Source: JALYXV01 sp963733505 (GTDB lineage Bacteria; Actinomycetota; Acidimicrobiia; Acidimicrobiales; Palsa-688). From it: a stretch of 64,000 bases of DNA. The notes below the pieces were generated by a model. The model was not told the DNA's origin. It saw only the letters and a list, made by a program, of their open reading frames with translations, and did not search any database. Shown here piece by piece: positions 25,733 through 35,510 of the stretch. Where the stretch lies: positions 434,001 to 498,000 of the forward strand of contig CAVTDW010000005.1 in the NCBI GenBank assembly GCA_963733505.1. The letters are read 5' to 3'. Position numbers and translations under genes: made by a program. Every line of letters starts with the position of its first letter. Positions within the stretch are counted from its first letter, which is position 1.

Positions 25733-25843
25733 GGCTGCCGGTACCAGGTCCTTCCCCCCGGGTGGCGCGTCGTCGCGCCCGGCGAGGCATTTTCCCAACG
25801 TCGTTTGATCGGCCACTCGACCGCCCGGCTACCGTCGGCGGCC

Positions 25844-27034
25844 ATGGACTGGGACCTGCCCGAGGAGTTGGCGCAACTCCAGGCGTCGGTCCGCCGCTTG
25901 GCCCAGGACAAGGTTCGGCCCCGGGCCCGGGAGATCGACGAGACGGGGGAGTACCCCGATGACCTCTTCGCCCTGTTCGGCCAGGCGGGGCTGCTCGGCC
26001 TGGGGCTGCCCGTGGAGTACGGCGGTGGGGGCGCGGGAACGCTGGGGCTGACCATCGCCATCGAGGAGGTGGCCAAGTACTCCAACACCGCGGCGCTGAT
26101 GCTGTTGCTCAGCCGGCTGCCCACCGGGCCGCTGCTCATCGCGGGCACCGAGGCGCAGAAACAGCGGTACCTCCCGGCGATCGCAGACGGGACCGCCCGG
26201 GCGGCGTTCGGGTTGTCGGAGCCCCAGGCCGGCAGCGACGTGGCCGCCATGCAGACCCGAGCGCACCGGGTGGACGGCGGCTGGCGGCTCAACGGCGCCA
26301 AGTGCTGGATGTCTGGCGTGGTGCAGGCCGACTGGTATGTGGTGTTCGCAAAGACCGCCGACGGCGACTCGGGCTCGGGCGGCGACGGCGGCGACTCGGC
26401 GCGGCGCTCCATCACCGCCTTCATCGTGGAGCGCTCGACGGCCGGCGTGTCGGTGGGCACCCTCGACCGCAAGATGGGGGTCCGGGGCGTCGACACCGGC
26501 GAGTTGGTGTTGCACGACGTGGTCGTGCCCGACGACAACGTGATCGGCGAGGTGGGCGGGTTTCGGCTGGCCATGCTCGGGCTCAACGCCATGCGGCCCC
26601 TCGTGGCGGCGCGGGGGATCGGCCTGGCCGAGGGAGCGCTCATGTATGCCACCGAGTACGCCGAGCAACGGGCGGCGTTCGGCCAGCACGTCGCCGACTT
26701 CCAGGGCATCCAGTGGGAGGTCGCCAAACTGGCGGCCGAGATCGAGGCCGCCCGCCTGCTCACCTACCGGGCCGCGTCGTACGCCGACCAGGGCCGCTAC
26801 ACCAAGGAATGGGTGCCGTTCCTGTCCATCGCCAAGTACTACGCCACCGAGTTGGCGGTGCGGGCGTCGGGCGTGGCGCTGCAGATGCTCGGCGCCGCCG
26901 GGTACATGAAGGACCACCTCACCGAGTTGTATTACCGCGACGCCAAGCAGCTGACGATCGTCGAGGGCACCAGCCAGATCCAGCTGGGCCTGATCGCCCG
27001 GGGCGTGCGGGACCGGGACCTGTGGTGGGACTGA
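25844..27034 (+). CDS. Acyl-CoA dehydrogenase
   Basis: 396 residues of the FAD-dependent acyl-CoA dehydrogenase family: N-terminal helical domain from 'MDWDLPEELAQL', 'GLGLPVEYGGGG', the signature 'AFGLSEPQAGSDVAAM', 'GAKCWMSG', and C-terminal 'ATELAVRASGVALQMLGAAGYMK' and 'YRDAKQLTIVEGTSQIQ' with the catalytic Glu. A short Asp/Ser/Gly insert (near 26365-26400) lengthens a surface loop. ATG 25844 matches the family start. trpD overlaps its 3' end. Confidence 0.93.
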   Translation: MDWDLPEELAQLQASVRRLAQDKVRPRAREIDETGEYPDDLFALFGQAGLLGLGLPVEYGGGGAGTLGLTIAIEEVAKYSNTAALMLLLSRLPTGPLLIAGTEAQKQRYLPAIADGTARAAFGLSEPQAGSDVAAMQTRAHRVDGGWRLNGAKCWMSGVVQADWYVVFAKTADGDSGSGGDGGDSARRSITAFIVERSTAGVSVGTLDRKMGVRGVDTGELVLHDVVVPDDNVIGEVGGFRLAMLGLNAMRPLVAARGIGLAEGALMYATEYAEQRAAFGQHVADFQGIQWEVAKLAAEIEAARLLTYRAASYADQGRYTKEWVPFLSIAKYYATELAVRASGVALQMLGAAGYMKDHLTELYYRDAKQLTIVEGTSQIQLGLIARGVRDRDLWWD

Positions 27035-28240
27035 CCGTGGGGCTGCCCGTGACGCTGACCGTGACACTGCCTGAGCTCGGGGGCTGGCCCTTCATCCTGG
27101 GCCGCCTCGCCTCGGGGCGCGACCTTGCCGCCGCCGAGGCCGGTGCCGCGCTGGCCGATGTGTTCGAGGGCAACGCCACGCCCTCGCAGCTGGCCGCCTT
27201 CATCTTCGGGCTGCGGTGCAAGGGCGAGACGGTCGAGGAGATGTCCGGGATGGTCCAGGCCATGCTGGCGGCCGCCGAGTTGGTCCCCCTCGCGCCGGGC
27301 CTGGCCGACCGGGTGGTGGACACGTGCGGCACGGGCGGCGACCGCAGCGGCACCATCAACGTGTCGACCATCGCGGCGTTCGTGGTGGCCGGCGCCGGGG
27401 TGCCGGTGTGCAAGCACGGCAACCGGGCCGCCTCCTCCAAGGCGGGCTCGGCGGACCTGCTCGAGGCGCTGGGCGTGGCGATCAACCTGGGCCCGGCCGA
27501 CGTGGCGGCCTGCGTGGCGGAGGCGGGGATGGGGTTCTGTTTTGCGCCTCGTTTCCATCCCTCGATGCGCCACGCCGGGCCGACGCGCCGTGAGCTCGGT
27601 GTTCCGACCGTGTTCAACTTCCTCGGCCCGCTGGCCAACCCGGCCCGCACCCGCCGCCAGGTCGTCGGCGTGTCCGACCCGTCCATGGCCGACAAGATGG
27701 TCGGGGTCCTGGCCGCCAATGGGGCGACGTACACGTTGGTCGTCTACGGCCACGACGGCCTGGACGAGCTGACGACGACGGATAGCTCGACGGTGGTCGA
27801 GTCCCGGGTCGACGCGGACGGGGAGCGACACGTGCGCACCTATCACGTGGACCCCGTGGCGCTGGGTTTGGACGCGGGCGGCCAAGGCCGAGCTGTTGGG
27901 TGGCGACGCCGCCACCAACGCCGACTTGGCGCGGCGGGTATTGGCCGGGGAAAAGGGGCCCCGGCGCGACATCGTCCTGCTCAACGCGGCGGCCGGGTTG
28001 GTGGTGGCGGGCGTGGCGGCCGATTTGGCGGAGGGCCTGGGAATCGCCGCTACCGTCGTCGATGACGGCCGGGCCGCGGGGCGACTGGCCCAACTGGTCG
28101 ACGTATCCCAGTCGCGGGCCAAGGTCGGCGCAGCCGTCCTAGCCGGGGTCTCGGCGGGGTGGCGGGGTGGCCGGGGTGGCCGAGCGCATTCTGGTGCAGG
28201 TTTAGGGCTCTGGTATGGCTTTGTTACCGCTGAGCGGTGA
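27025..28240 (+). CDS. trpD: Anthranilate phosphoribosyltransferase, one frame break
   Basis: Second step of tryptophan synthesis, joining anthranilate and PRPP. Motifs are 'DTCGTGGDRSGTINVST' (PRPP loop), 'KHGNRAASSKAGSADLLEALG', 'FCFAPRFHPSMRH' and 'FNFLGPLANPA'. One extra base near 27880 shifts the frame; the next frame continues 'AELLGGDAATNADLARR' and 'DIVLLNAAAGLVVAG'. Several in-frame GTG codons (27025, 27037, 27049, 27061) could be the start. The C-terminal tail after 'LVDVSQS' is longer than usual and may reflect another break. The other trp genes are not in the window. Confidence 0.88.
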
Positions 28241-28266
28241 CAACTCCGCACCAAAGACACAAACCG

Positions 28267-28879
28267 CTACCAGACCGTCGCGTGTGGCGCCGTTGCCGCT
28301 GACGTCAGCGCGAGGCTCCTCGACACGGCGGCGGGCACCGGCGTGATCGAGGAGGGCTGGGGGAGTTCCCGGAGGGCGGCTTCGACCGCATCAAGGCGTT
28401 CGTGCAGGTCGGGGAGCCCGACGGCCGTGGTCTCGGTGGCGTGATCCAAGCAGCGGCGCCAGTCCGAGCACAACTGGTGGACCCGGGCCGCCGACAGCTC
28501 GATTTCCCGGACCTCGTCAGTCAGTTGCGCCAGGCGGTACCGGCGCGCCTCGGGGTGCAGGCCGAGCGTCGCCACCAGCCAGTCGTCGAGGTTCACGGCC
28601 CGCTGCACCAACTCGCCGGCCACCTCCACCGAGAGGAACGGCGGCCGGCGCCATGGTCCCAACAGCGAAGTTCGACGCCGTGACGGCGCGGCGCAGCCGG
28701 CGGTGGAGGCGGGCCGCCCGCCGAGGCGATGCCAGCCAGGAGAGCGGGGCGGCCGAACGCCGCCCCGGCGCCACCCGGTTGGCCCGGATGAGCGATCGCA
28801 TCACCATGGCCGCGCCCACGGCCAGGCTGGTCAGGAGGACGAGGGCAACGAAACCAAGAGCCTTGAAGAAATCAGCCAC
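28267..28879 (-). CDS. Hypothetical protein with N-terminal membrane helix, one frame break
   Basis: From GTG 28879 the protein opens with a hydrophobic helix ('FFKALGFVALVLLTSLAVGAAMVM') and a basic segment. Near 28640 the frame changes and continues 'LSVEVAGELVQRAVNLDDWLVATLGLHPEARRYRLAQL' and a helical part. Joined, it gives about 203 residues: a single-pass protein with a cytoplasmic helical domain. I recognise no family. Codon use and continuity of both halves support one gene. Confidence 0.6.
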
Positions 28880-28889
28880 GCCCGAAATG

Positions 28890-29165
28890 CTACGCCCCCA
28901 AGTCGAACATGGCCTCCAGATCGTGGCGACTGAAGGCCTGAAACGCCACAAGTGTCCGGGTGTCGGTGATCCCGGCCAGGCCGGAGATGCGGCGGGTGAC
29001 CACATCGGCCAGTTCGTCCTGCTGGCGCACCCGGATGATCGCCACGAGGTCGGCTTCGCCGGCGACGGAGTACACCTCGGCGACGCCTTCGACATCGGCC
29101 AACTCGCCGGCCAGGTCGGCGACGCGCCCGGGTTCGGCGTCGATCAGGACGAAGGCGTGGACCAT
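28890..29165 (-). CDS. Stand-alone Lrp/AsnC ligand-binding (RAM) domain protein
   Basis: 91 residues from ATG 29165. The alpha-beta sandwich of the AsnC C-terminal domain is seen in 'VHAFVLIDAEPGRVADLAGEL', 'VEGVAEVYSVAGEADLVAIIRV' and 'ITDTRTLVAF'. There is no DNA-binding domain. Such proteins bind amino acids and can modulate other regulators. It is 10 bases upstream of the 28879 gene on the same strand, so they may be co-transcribed. Confidence 0.85.
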   Translation of the reverse strand: MVHAFVLIDAEPGRVADLAGELADVEGVAEVYSVAGEADLVAIIRVRQQDELADVVTRRISGLAGITDTRTLVAFQAFSRHDLEAMFDLGA

Positions 29166-29228
29166 GGACTGCACGATAGACCGCACCTGGCGCAGCGGCG
29201 GCTGCGGTAGGCGTTAGCGTGACCGCCC

Positions 29229-29474
29229 GTGTCCCCTGTCGCTGCGGAGCGTTACCGGTGCGCGGCGTGCGGCAACGTCACCCGCTTCGACGTAACCGTC
29301 ACCCGTCGTACCCAGGCATTCCATCACTACACCGTCGGCGGTGACCTTTCCGTCGAAGAGGAGCAGGTCCTGTCCGAACGGGTCGAGGCAGTCACGTGCC
29401 GGTGGTGTGGCTCGGGGCAGTCGGTCGAACGGGCGGTCGAACGGGCGTCAGAACACGTGGACAGCGAAGTCTGA
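29229..29474 (+). CDS. Small zinc-ribbon-like protein
   Basis: 81 residues with 'YRCAACGN' near the start and 'VTCRWCGSG' near the end, a CxxC...CxxC pair that probably binds zinc, and an acidic C-terminal tail. GTG 29229 is the first start. The type is common among small actinobacterial proteins of unknown function. It is divergent from the AsnC-domain gene and followed closely by another small cysteine-containing gene. Confidence 0.65.
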   Translation: MSPVAAERYRCAACGNVTRFDVTVTRRTQAFHHYTVGGDLSVEEEQVLSERVEAVTCRWCGSGQSVERAVERASEHVDSEV

Positions 29475-29514
29475 ACCGAGGCCCCTCGAGTAACGGTCAC
29501 ACCTCCCGTTCATC

Positions 29515-29721
29515 ATGGACGTCATGACCCTCGTGATCACGTGCGACGAATGCACCATGCAGCACACCACTCAGTGCGACGACTGTGTCGTCACCTTTCT
29601 CTGCGACGAGCGCGGCGATGCCGTGATCATCGACGCCGACGAGGAGCGGGCAGTCAGAATGCTGGGTCGAGCGGGCCTGGTACCGACCCTACGACACCAT
29701 CTGCAAACCACCTGCGCTTGA
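29515..29721 (+). CDS. Small cysteine-rich actinobacterial protein
   Basis: 68 residues (ATG 29515, or ATG 29524). The N terminus has 'CDECTMQHTTQCDDCVVTFLC', two CxxC pairs suited to zinc, followed by an acidic beta strand and a helix 'AVRMLGRAGLVPTL'. I have seen similar conserved actinobacterial proteins beside cell-division genes, but no function is established. sepH begins about 100 bases downstream on the same strand. Confidence 0.7.
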   Translation: MDVMTLVITCDECTMQHTTQCDDCVVTFLCDERGDAVIIDADEERAVRMLGRAGLVPTLRHHLQTTCA

Positions 29722-29827
29722 ATAATCGCTGGTCAGGCCTAGTGCTAGGTGCGCCAGAACCCGATGCTGAGGTGGTAGTTTCCCTGTGGACGGGTCCGAC
29801 CGCCGGACTCCCTCGTGCGGGGGCGCT

Positions 29828-31817
29828 GTGCAACAGCTCCATCTTGTCGGGTTCACAACCGATCACAAGGGGCTCATTTTAGGAACGCGCCGCGGCACCC
29901 AGGAGGGCAGCTTCGTCGTCAACCTCGACCGCGCACTGGTCGAGCAGATCGAGGAGTTGCTCCGCCTCCAGGCGGGTGAGGGTGGCTCCGGTGATTCCTT
30001 GGCGGGGGCCAACGGCGCGTCGTCCATCCTGCGCCGGCCCAAGGCCGAGAGCCGGCTGACGCCTCGCGAGGTGCAGTCGCTGCTGCGCACCGGGCGCAGC
30101 GTCAGCGAGGTGGCCGAAGCGGCCGCCATGTCGGAGGACTGGGTAGGACGTTTCGCCCCGCCCGTGCTGGCCGAACAGGCACGGGTGGTCGAGCGGGCAA
30201 CCGGTCTCACGTACTCCAAGCCTCGGATCGGGCCGTCGATCCAGCCGCTGGGCGAGTCGGTGGTGTGGAACCTGGCCGAGCGAGCGGTCGTCTTGTCGGG
30301 CCCGGCGGTCGACGATGCCTGGTCGGCATTCCAGCAGCCTGATGGCATTTGGGTCGTCCGAGTGTCCTATCTGGCGGAGCGCCGGCGCCAACACGCCGAT
30401 TGGACCGTCGACATGGCCAACGGCGCCCTGAAGGCGCTCAACCGCCTCGGTAACGAACTGGGCTATGTCGAACAGGGCCGGCGCCGACCCCAGGCGCTGC
30501 CCCCGGCCACACCAGTCTCGGCATCGGCCCAGCGAGCAGCCGCGGCGCCGCCCAAGGCGACGCCGCCACCACCGTTGCCGCCCCGGCCGACCGGACGCCT
30601 GTCCCTGCTCGGCGCCAGCGCCGGAGTGAGCCGCCAGCGCCCCGCTTCCAGCGGGCCCGCCCGTGTCGGCCGCGACTCGGATTCTGCCAGGACGCCGCGC
30701 CGCACCACTCCCGACGAAGGCGCTGCCGGCGAAGGGGGTGCCGGCGAAGGGGGTGCCGGCGAATCGAAGGAGCTCCCGGCCGGTACCGGGCGCGCCCGCA
30801 TCGGGGGCGTCAGCTCCCCGAGAGCGACGGCCCCGTCCCCTCCGGCCTCTCTCGGCCGGTACGAGCGGCGCGGACACCGCATCACCTTCAGACAGATCAG
30901 GTCCCGACAAGTCGGCCCCGCCGAGCGCCCCAGGTGGCGACGATGCGGAGGCCGCGGCCCCGCCTCGACCACGGCGTGAGCGCCCGCTGCGGGCCCCCTC
31001 GAGGATCCGGCGCGACGAGCTGGCCGAGCCGCCCGCCGCGTTCCCCCGGCGCGGCGTGACGCCACCCGCGAGCGTTCCGCCCCGCGACGCCCGGTCGCCA
31101 GTGCCGCCCCCCGCCTCGTCAGCTGCGGCCGAGCCGGTCGTCAATCGTTTCGGCCCGACCCATTCGGCGGCCGAGCGAAAGGTCTCCACCGCGGAGCGCT
31201 TCGGGGTTGGGCGTTCGGGCCAGACCGCACTCGCGTCCCAGCCCGCGCCGCAGCGCCGACCGACGCCGCGGCCGGTGGCGGTCGTTCCCGATCCGCTGCC
31301 CGACGCCGACGCCGACGCCGGCGCCGCGGACGCCGAGCCGGAAGCCAATAATCACGCCGAGCCGGTACTGGAGCGCCGCCTGAGCACCGCTCGGCCCCTG
31401 CGGGCCCGCCGGATCGCCCCCGGACCTGACGAAGACGCGGACGCCGAGTTCGCACCGCCGTTGCGGCGCGGCCACATCCCCGATGCCGACGAGGTGTACC
31501 AGGCCTTCGCCGACCTTGGTGCTGATGACCCGGTGACCGCTCCCGTTGCCGCCGTGGACGTCGACGATCAAGGCGGTTACTTCGACGGGATCGACGGGAT
31601 CGACGATGCCGAGGCCCTCGACTACCCCTCGGACTCCGAGGACACCGGCGAGGCGCTGGCGGGCGGCGGTGACCAGGTCCGCATACGTGCCGGCCAGGCG
31701 GGCGCCGCCGGTCGCGGCGGCAGTGGTGGGGCGGCGAGGGCTCGCCCGGCGGGGGATGACCGCCAGGCACGACCGGGCCGGCTCAAGCTCCGGCGCCGGC
31801 CCCAGGGATCGCCGTAG
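29828..31817 (+). CDS. sepH: Septation protein SepH (DUF3071), one frame break
   Basis: SepH helps FtsZ assembly at septa in actinobacteria. The N-terminal domain is clear: 'LHLVGFTTDHKGLILGTRRGTQEGSFVVN', then a helix-turn-helix-like 'PREVQSLLRTGRSVSEVAEAAAMS' and 'RVSYLAERRRQHADWTVDM'. The long C-terminal half is disordered, rich in Pro/Arg/Ala, and includes a 'GAAGEGGAGEGGAGE' repeat. Frames change somewhere in 30700-30960; the second frame runs to TAG 31815-31817. GTG 29828 puts the conserved domain at the start. Confidence 0.85.
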
Positions 31818-31867
31818 CCGGAGGAGCGGCCGGTACGCCGGCTGGCGCCGCGACGCTCGCCCGCGAG

Positions 31868-32974
31868 GTGCGCGATATCGGGCTGGCCGCAGGACTTGAC
31901 GCCGTCGGCATCGCTCCTGCTGGCGCATTCGAGGGGACTCGGAGGCATCTGGAGGAGCGCCGGGCCGCCGGCCTTCACGGCGGGATGAACTTCACCTACC
32001 GCAACCCGGCCCGGTCCACCCAACCGGACCGCATCGTCGAGTCGGCGGCGGCGATCGTCGTCGGGGCCCGCCGCTACCCGTCCCGGGGGAGACCGCGGGA
32101 CCACGCGGCCGAGGCCGGCTCCCCCCACCCGGAGGGCGTCGTCGCCCGGTACGCGTCCAGTGACCACTACGGCCCCCTTCGGGAGTCGTTGACCGCGGTG
32201 GCTGACCGGTTGCGCCACGAGGGCTGGCGGGCCCAGGTGGTGGCCGACGACAACGCCCTGGTCGACCGGGAAGCCGCCTACCGGGCGGGACTCGGGTGGT
32301 ACGGCAAGAACACCAACCTGCTGCTGCCGGGCCAGGGTTCCTGGTTTGTCCTCGGCAGCGTCGTCACCGACGCCCCCTTGCCCCCGTCGGAGACCATCGC
32401 CGACGGCTGTGGTGCCTGCCGGCGTTGCCTGCCCGCCTGCCCGACCGGGGCGCTCGTCGCCCCGGGCGTGCTCGACGCCCGCCGGTGCCTGGCGTGGCTG
32501 GTCCAGGCGCCGGGCGTCTTCCCGGTCGAGTACCGGGTGGCCCTCGGTGGCCGCCTCTACGGCTGCGACGATTGCCAGGAGGTGTGCCCGGAGAACCTGG
32601 CCGCGGAACGAGCCGGACATCGGGCCCGTCTCGATCCGGGAGCGGACGACCAACCGGTGGTCGACCTGCTGGCCGTCTTGGACGCATCGGACGAGCAGCT
32701 CCTGGCGTGGCTCGGACGGTGGTACATCCCGCAGCGCCAGCCCCGGTACGTGCGGCGCAACGCCCTCGTCGCCCTCGGTAACACCGGTGACGGTCGCCAG
32801 CCCTCGGTCGAGCAGGCCCTGCGTCGCGCGCTGGGCCACCGCGATCCACTCATCCGCAGCCATGCCGTATGGGCGGCGGCGCGACTCAACCGGCGCGATC
32901 TGCTCGCCATCGTGGCGGGTGACGCCGATCCCGACGTGCGGCGAGAACTCGACCTGGTGGCTGATCTGACGTAA
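31868..32974 (+). CDS. queG: Epoxyqueuosine reductase
   Basis: Last step of queuosine synthesis in tRNA, using B12 and two [4Fe-4S] clusters. 'GLDAVGIAPAGAF' opens the N-terminal domain, 'GLGWYGKNTNLLLPGQGSWFVLG' follows, and the clusters are bound by 'CGACRRCLPACPTGAL' and 'GCDDCQEVCP'. A C-terminal HEAT-like region 'RRNALVALGN' completes the family length. GTG 31868 may be a few residues late, since the open frame continues upstream with a plausible 'ATLARE' lead-in. Confidence 0.9.
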   Translation: MRDIGLAAGLDAVGIAPAGAFEGTRRHLEERRAAGLHGGMNFTYRNPARSTQPDRIVESAAAIVVGARRYPSRGRPRDHAAEAGSPHPEGVVARYASSDHYGPLRESLTAVADRLRHEGWRAQVVADDNALVDREAAYRAGLGWYGKNTNLLLPGQGSWFVLGSVVTDAPLPPSETIADGCGACRRCLPACPTGALVAPGVLDARRCLAWLVQAPGVFPVEYRVALGGRLYGCDDCQEVCPENLAAERAGHRARLDPGADDQPVVDLLAVLDASDEQLLAWLGRWYIPQRQPRYVRRNALVALGNTGDGRQPSVEQALRRALGHRDPLIRSHAVWAAARLNRRDLLAIVAGDADPDVRRELDLVADLT

Positions 32975-32997
32975 CCACCTGACAGGTGAGAGGCTGA

Positions 32998-34206
32998 GTG
33001 TCTCCGGACGGCAGGCCGCGGCCACCGGGTCCAACCACACTCTGCGCCAGGCCTCGAACCGCCGTGCCCCACCTCCTCGTCACCAATGATTTCCCGCCCA
33101 AGATCGGGGGCATCCAGTCCTATTTGTGGGAACTGTGGCGACGGCTTCCGCCCTCGGAGGTGACGGTGCTCACCACCAGCCACCGGAGCGCGGCGGAGTT
33201 CGACAAGGCCCAGGCGTTTCGGATCGTCCGCCAGAAAACGCCGGTGCTGCTGCCCACTCCGCTGATGGCCCGCCAGATCCGCCGGCTGGCCGGTGAGGTA
33301 GGGGCCAAGGCGGTGGTGCTCGACCCGGTGCTACCGATCGGCCTGATCGGGCCCAAGCTCGCGCTGCCCTACGCCGTGGTACTGCATGGCAGTGAAATCT
33401 CGGTACCAGGCCGGTTGCCGGCTACCCGTTCGTTGGTGGCTCGAGTGGTGTCGCAGTCGTCGCTCGCCATTGCGGCGGGCGGCTATCCCGAACGAGAGGC
33501 GCGCCGTGCGGTGGGAACGGATCAGCCGTTTCCGCCGGTGATCCGCATTCCTCCGGGAGTGGACACGGCCCGATTCCGACCCCTGGCCGCCATCGACCGG
33601 GCTGCCGCCCGGGCCCGGTTGCAGTTGCCGGCCCAGGGACCGTTGGTCGTGAGCGTGAGCCGGTTGGTGCCCCGCAAGGGTATGGACACCCTTATCGAGG
33701 CCGCGGCCCGGCTGGCGCCGAGCCATCCGGAGTTGACCGTGGTGATCTCGGGATCGGGGCGTGACCTGTCCCGCCTGCGCCTCCTCGTCCGGCGTAGCGG
33801 CGCGCCGGTACGTCTCGTCGGCCGCGTCAGCGACCTCGACCTGCCCGCCTTGTACGGCTGCGCCGACGTGTTCGCCATGTGTTGCCGGCGCCGGTGGGCG
33901 GGTTTGGAGCAGGAGGGTTTCGGGATCGTCTTCCTCGAAGCCGCGGCCTGCGGCGTGGCGTCGATCGCGGGAGACAGCGGCGGGGCGGCCGAAGCGGTGA
34001 TCAGCGGAAGCACCGGCTACGTGGTCGACGATGCGGACGATCCGAAGGCAGTCGCAGCGGCACTGGGCCGGCTGCTCGACGATCCGGCCCTCGCCTCGCA
34101 GCAGGGGCAGGCAGCACGAGCGCGCGCCGAGGAGGAGTTCGACTACGACACGCTGGCGGGCCGCCTCGAGGACGCGCTGGCCCAGTACCTGGGAGCACCG
34201 ATGTGA
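32998..34206 (+). CDS. GT4 glycosyltransferase, PimB-like mannosyltransferase
   Basis: GT-B fold: 'HLLVTNDFPPKIGGIQSYLWEL' at the N terminus, a middle 'VVLHGSEISVPGRLP' and the C-terminal donor site 'VSVSRLVPRKGMDTLIEAAARL', 'GRVSDLDLPALYGCADVFAM' and 'EGFGIVFLEAAACGVASIAGDSGG'. The pattern fits PimB-type mannosyltransferases that add mannose to phosphatidylinositol mannosides in actinobacteria. TTG/GTG 32998 gives 402 residues; GTG 33064 would begin exactly at the family start and is likelier. The acceptor is inferred. Confidence 0.85.
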   Translation: MSPDGRPRPPGPTTLCARPRTAVPHLLVTNDFPPKIGGIQSYLWELWRRLPPSEVTVLTTSHRSAAEFDKAQAFRIVRQKTPVLLPTPLMARQIRRLAGEVGAKAVVLDPVLPIGLIGPKLALPYAVVLHGSEISVPGRLPATRSLVARVVSQSSLAIAAGGYPEREARRAVGTDQPFPPVIRIPPGVDTARFRPLAAIDRAAARARLQLPAQGPLVVSVSRLVPRKGMDTLIEAAARLAPSHPELTVVISGSGRDLSRLRLLVRRSGAPVRLVGRVSDLDLPALYGCADVFAMCCRRRWAGLEQEGFGIVFLEAAACGVASIAGDSGGAAEAVISGSTGYVVDDADDPKAVAAALGRLLDDPALASQQGQAARARAEEEFDYDTLAGRLEDALAQYLGAPM

Positions 34207-34263
34207 ACAGGTCCACCAGCAGGCGAGGACGCCCCGGGCGGGGACGCCCCGCGAGAACGGCCG

Positions 34264-34800
34264 GTGCGGCCAGTGCGGGCCGTCGCCGGCGGCGCCGAGG
34301 CGGTCCGGGCCGAACGCCAGGCGGCCCGCACGGGTGTGCCCGAACCGGCGGCCGTGGTGAACCCCGGCGCGGGCGCCACGGTGATCCGCTCGGCGTGGAT
34401 CGGCACTGTGGTCTTCGTGGTGGCCACCGCGGTGGCGGCGATCGTCCCGTCGGCCCGCATACCCGCGGTCGTCGTCGACTTGATCCTGCTGATCGGCGGC
34501 AGCGGGCTGTACCTCTGGGGTTGGGGCGTCGCGGCGGGTCGCAGCCGGGACAACGAGATCAGCCTGTGGAATCTCATCCTGCTCGAGGACGTGGCCCCTC
34601 GCCCGGTGCGCATGCAGCTGCTCGGCGCGCTGGCGGTGCAGGTGATCGTGGCCGCGGCGACGTGCTGGATCACCGCCGCCCTGGCCTTCGGCTGGCTGGT
34701 CCCTGTGTGGGGTTTGGCGCACTGCGAGTACTGGGGCGCCCGCTACGGGGTCTTCGTGCCTCGCAAGACCGACGGGATGCCCCGACGCTCCCGGGGCTAA
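34264..34800 (+). CDS. Integral membrane protein, unknown
   Basis: 178 residues with four likely spans: 'SAWIGTVVFVVATAVAAIVPS', 'AVVVDLILLIGGSGLYLWGWGVA', 'QLLGALAVQVIVAAATCW' and 'ITAALAFGWLVPVWGLAHC'. It ends with a basic tail. Similar four-helix actinobacterial proteins occur next to lipid-glycosylation genes. GTG 34264 is the first start and lies 57 bases after the glycosyltransferase stop. Confidence 0.72.
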   Translation: MRPVRAVAGGAEAVRAERQAARTGVPEPAAVVNPGAGATVIRSAWIGTVVFVVATAVAAIVPSARIPAVVVDLILLIGGSGLYLWGWGVAAGRSRDNEISLWNLILLEDVAPRPVRMQLLGALAVQVIVAAATCWITAALAFGWLVPVWGLAHCEYWGARYGVFVPRKTDGMPRRSRG

Positions 34801-34812
34801 CCTCGATTCGGC

Positions 34813-35037
34813 GTGCCCCTCCTCCTTGCACTCCTCGTCCTCGAGGCGATCCCCATGCTGGCGCTGCTCGATTGCATCGGGCGGGAGAGCACCGAGTTCC
34901 CCGGAGGAGCCACCGACCGCCGAGCGTGGATCATGTGGCTTTGCGTCGGGGTGGCCACGGCCTGGTTCCTGGTCGGCAACGGCATCGTCCTCGGCTATTA
35001 CTACGCCATCGTCCGGCGCAACACGGCCCGGTATTGA
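34813..35037 (+). CDS. Small two-helix membrane protein
   Basis: 74 residues from GTG 34813, 12 bases after the previous stop. Helices 'LLLALLVLEAIPMLALLDCIG' and 'WIMWLCVGVATAWFLVGNGIVLGYYYAIV' flank a short polar loop 'RESTEFPGG'. It is probably in one operon with its neighbours. Function unknown. Confidence 0.7.
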   Translation: MPLLLALLVLEAIPMLALLDCIGRESTEFPGGATDRRAWIMWLCVGVATAWFLVGNGIVLGYYYAIVRRNTARY

Positions 35038-35066
35038 CGTCGAGTAGGAACTGAGAGACCACCACC

Positions 35067-35510
35067 GTGCAGGAACAGGTCGCTGAACGGACGATGATCC
35101 GGGCAACACCAGAAGCGTTGTTCGCCATCTTGATCGATTTCGAGGACTATCCGTCCTGGTCGGGCGACATCAAGGCGGTCCAGGTACTGGCGCGCGACGA
35201 TCAAGGTCGGGGAACCATGGTGACCTACCGGGCGGCGGCGTTTGGGCGCAGCACCTCGCTGACGTTGCGGTACGACTACGGCGGCGCCCCTGAACGGCTG
35301 TCCTGGGTGCAGGAATCGGGCGACCTGACCCGGTGCTACGACGGGTCCTACTCCTTCGAGGCGTCGGCCGGCGGCGGGGACGACACCGAGGTTGTGTACC
35401 AGCTGGCGGTGGAGTTGAAGGTGCCCCTGCCGGGCTTTGTGAAGCGTCGGGCCGAGGGGCGCCTCGGGGTCAAGGTTCTGCGCGAGTTGAAGGCCAGGGC
35501 GGAAGGTTGA
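35067..35510 (+). CDS. SRPBCC/START-like lipid-binding protein
   Basis: 147 residues of the polyketide cyclase/SRPBCC superfamily: 'ERTMIRATPEALFAILIDFEDYPSW', 'SGDIKAVQVLARDDQGRG' and a C-terminal helix 'PGFVKRRAEGRLGVKVLREL'. These proteins bind hydrophobic ligands. Its TGA overlaps the TTG start of the ArsA-like ATPase, indicating coupled translation. The pairing of SRPBCC and ArsA-like genes recurs in actinobacteria; the ligand is unknown. Confidence 0.83.
   Translation: MQEQVAERTMIRATPEALFAILIDFEDYPSWSGDIKAVQVLARDDQGRGTMVTYRAAAFGRSTSLTLRYDYGGAPERLSWVQESGDLTRCYDGSYSFEASAGGGDDTEVVYQLAVELKVPLPGFVKRRAEGRLGVKVLRELKARAEG

Noticed and set aside
31808..31868. Fusion of SepH and QueG
   Set aside because: A stop at 31815-31817 and different frames separate them; both have complete family domains.
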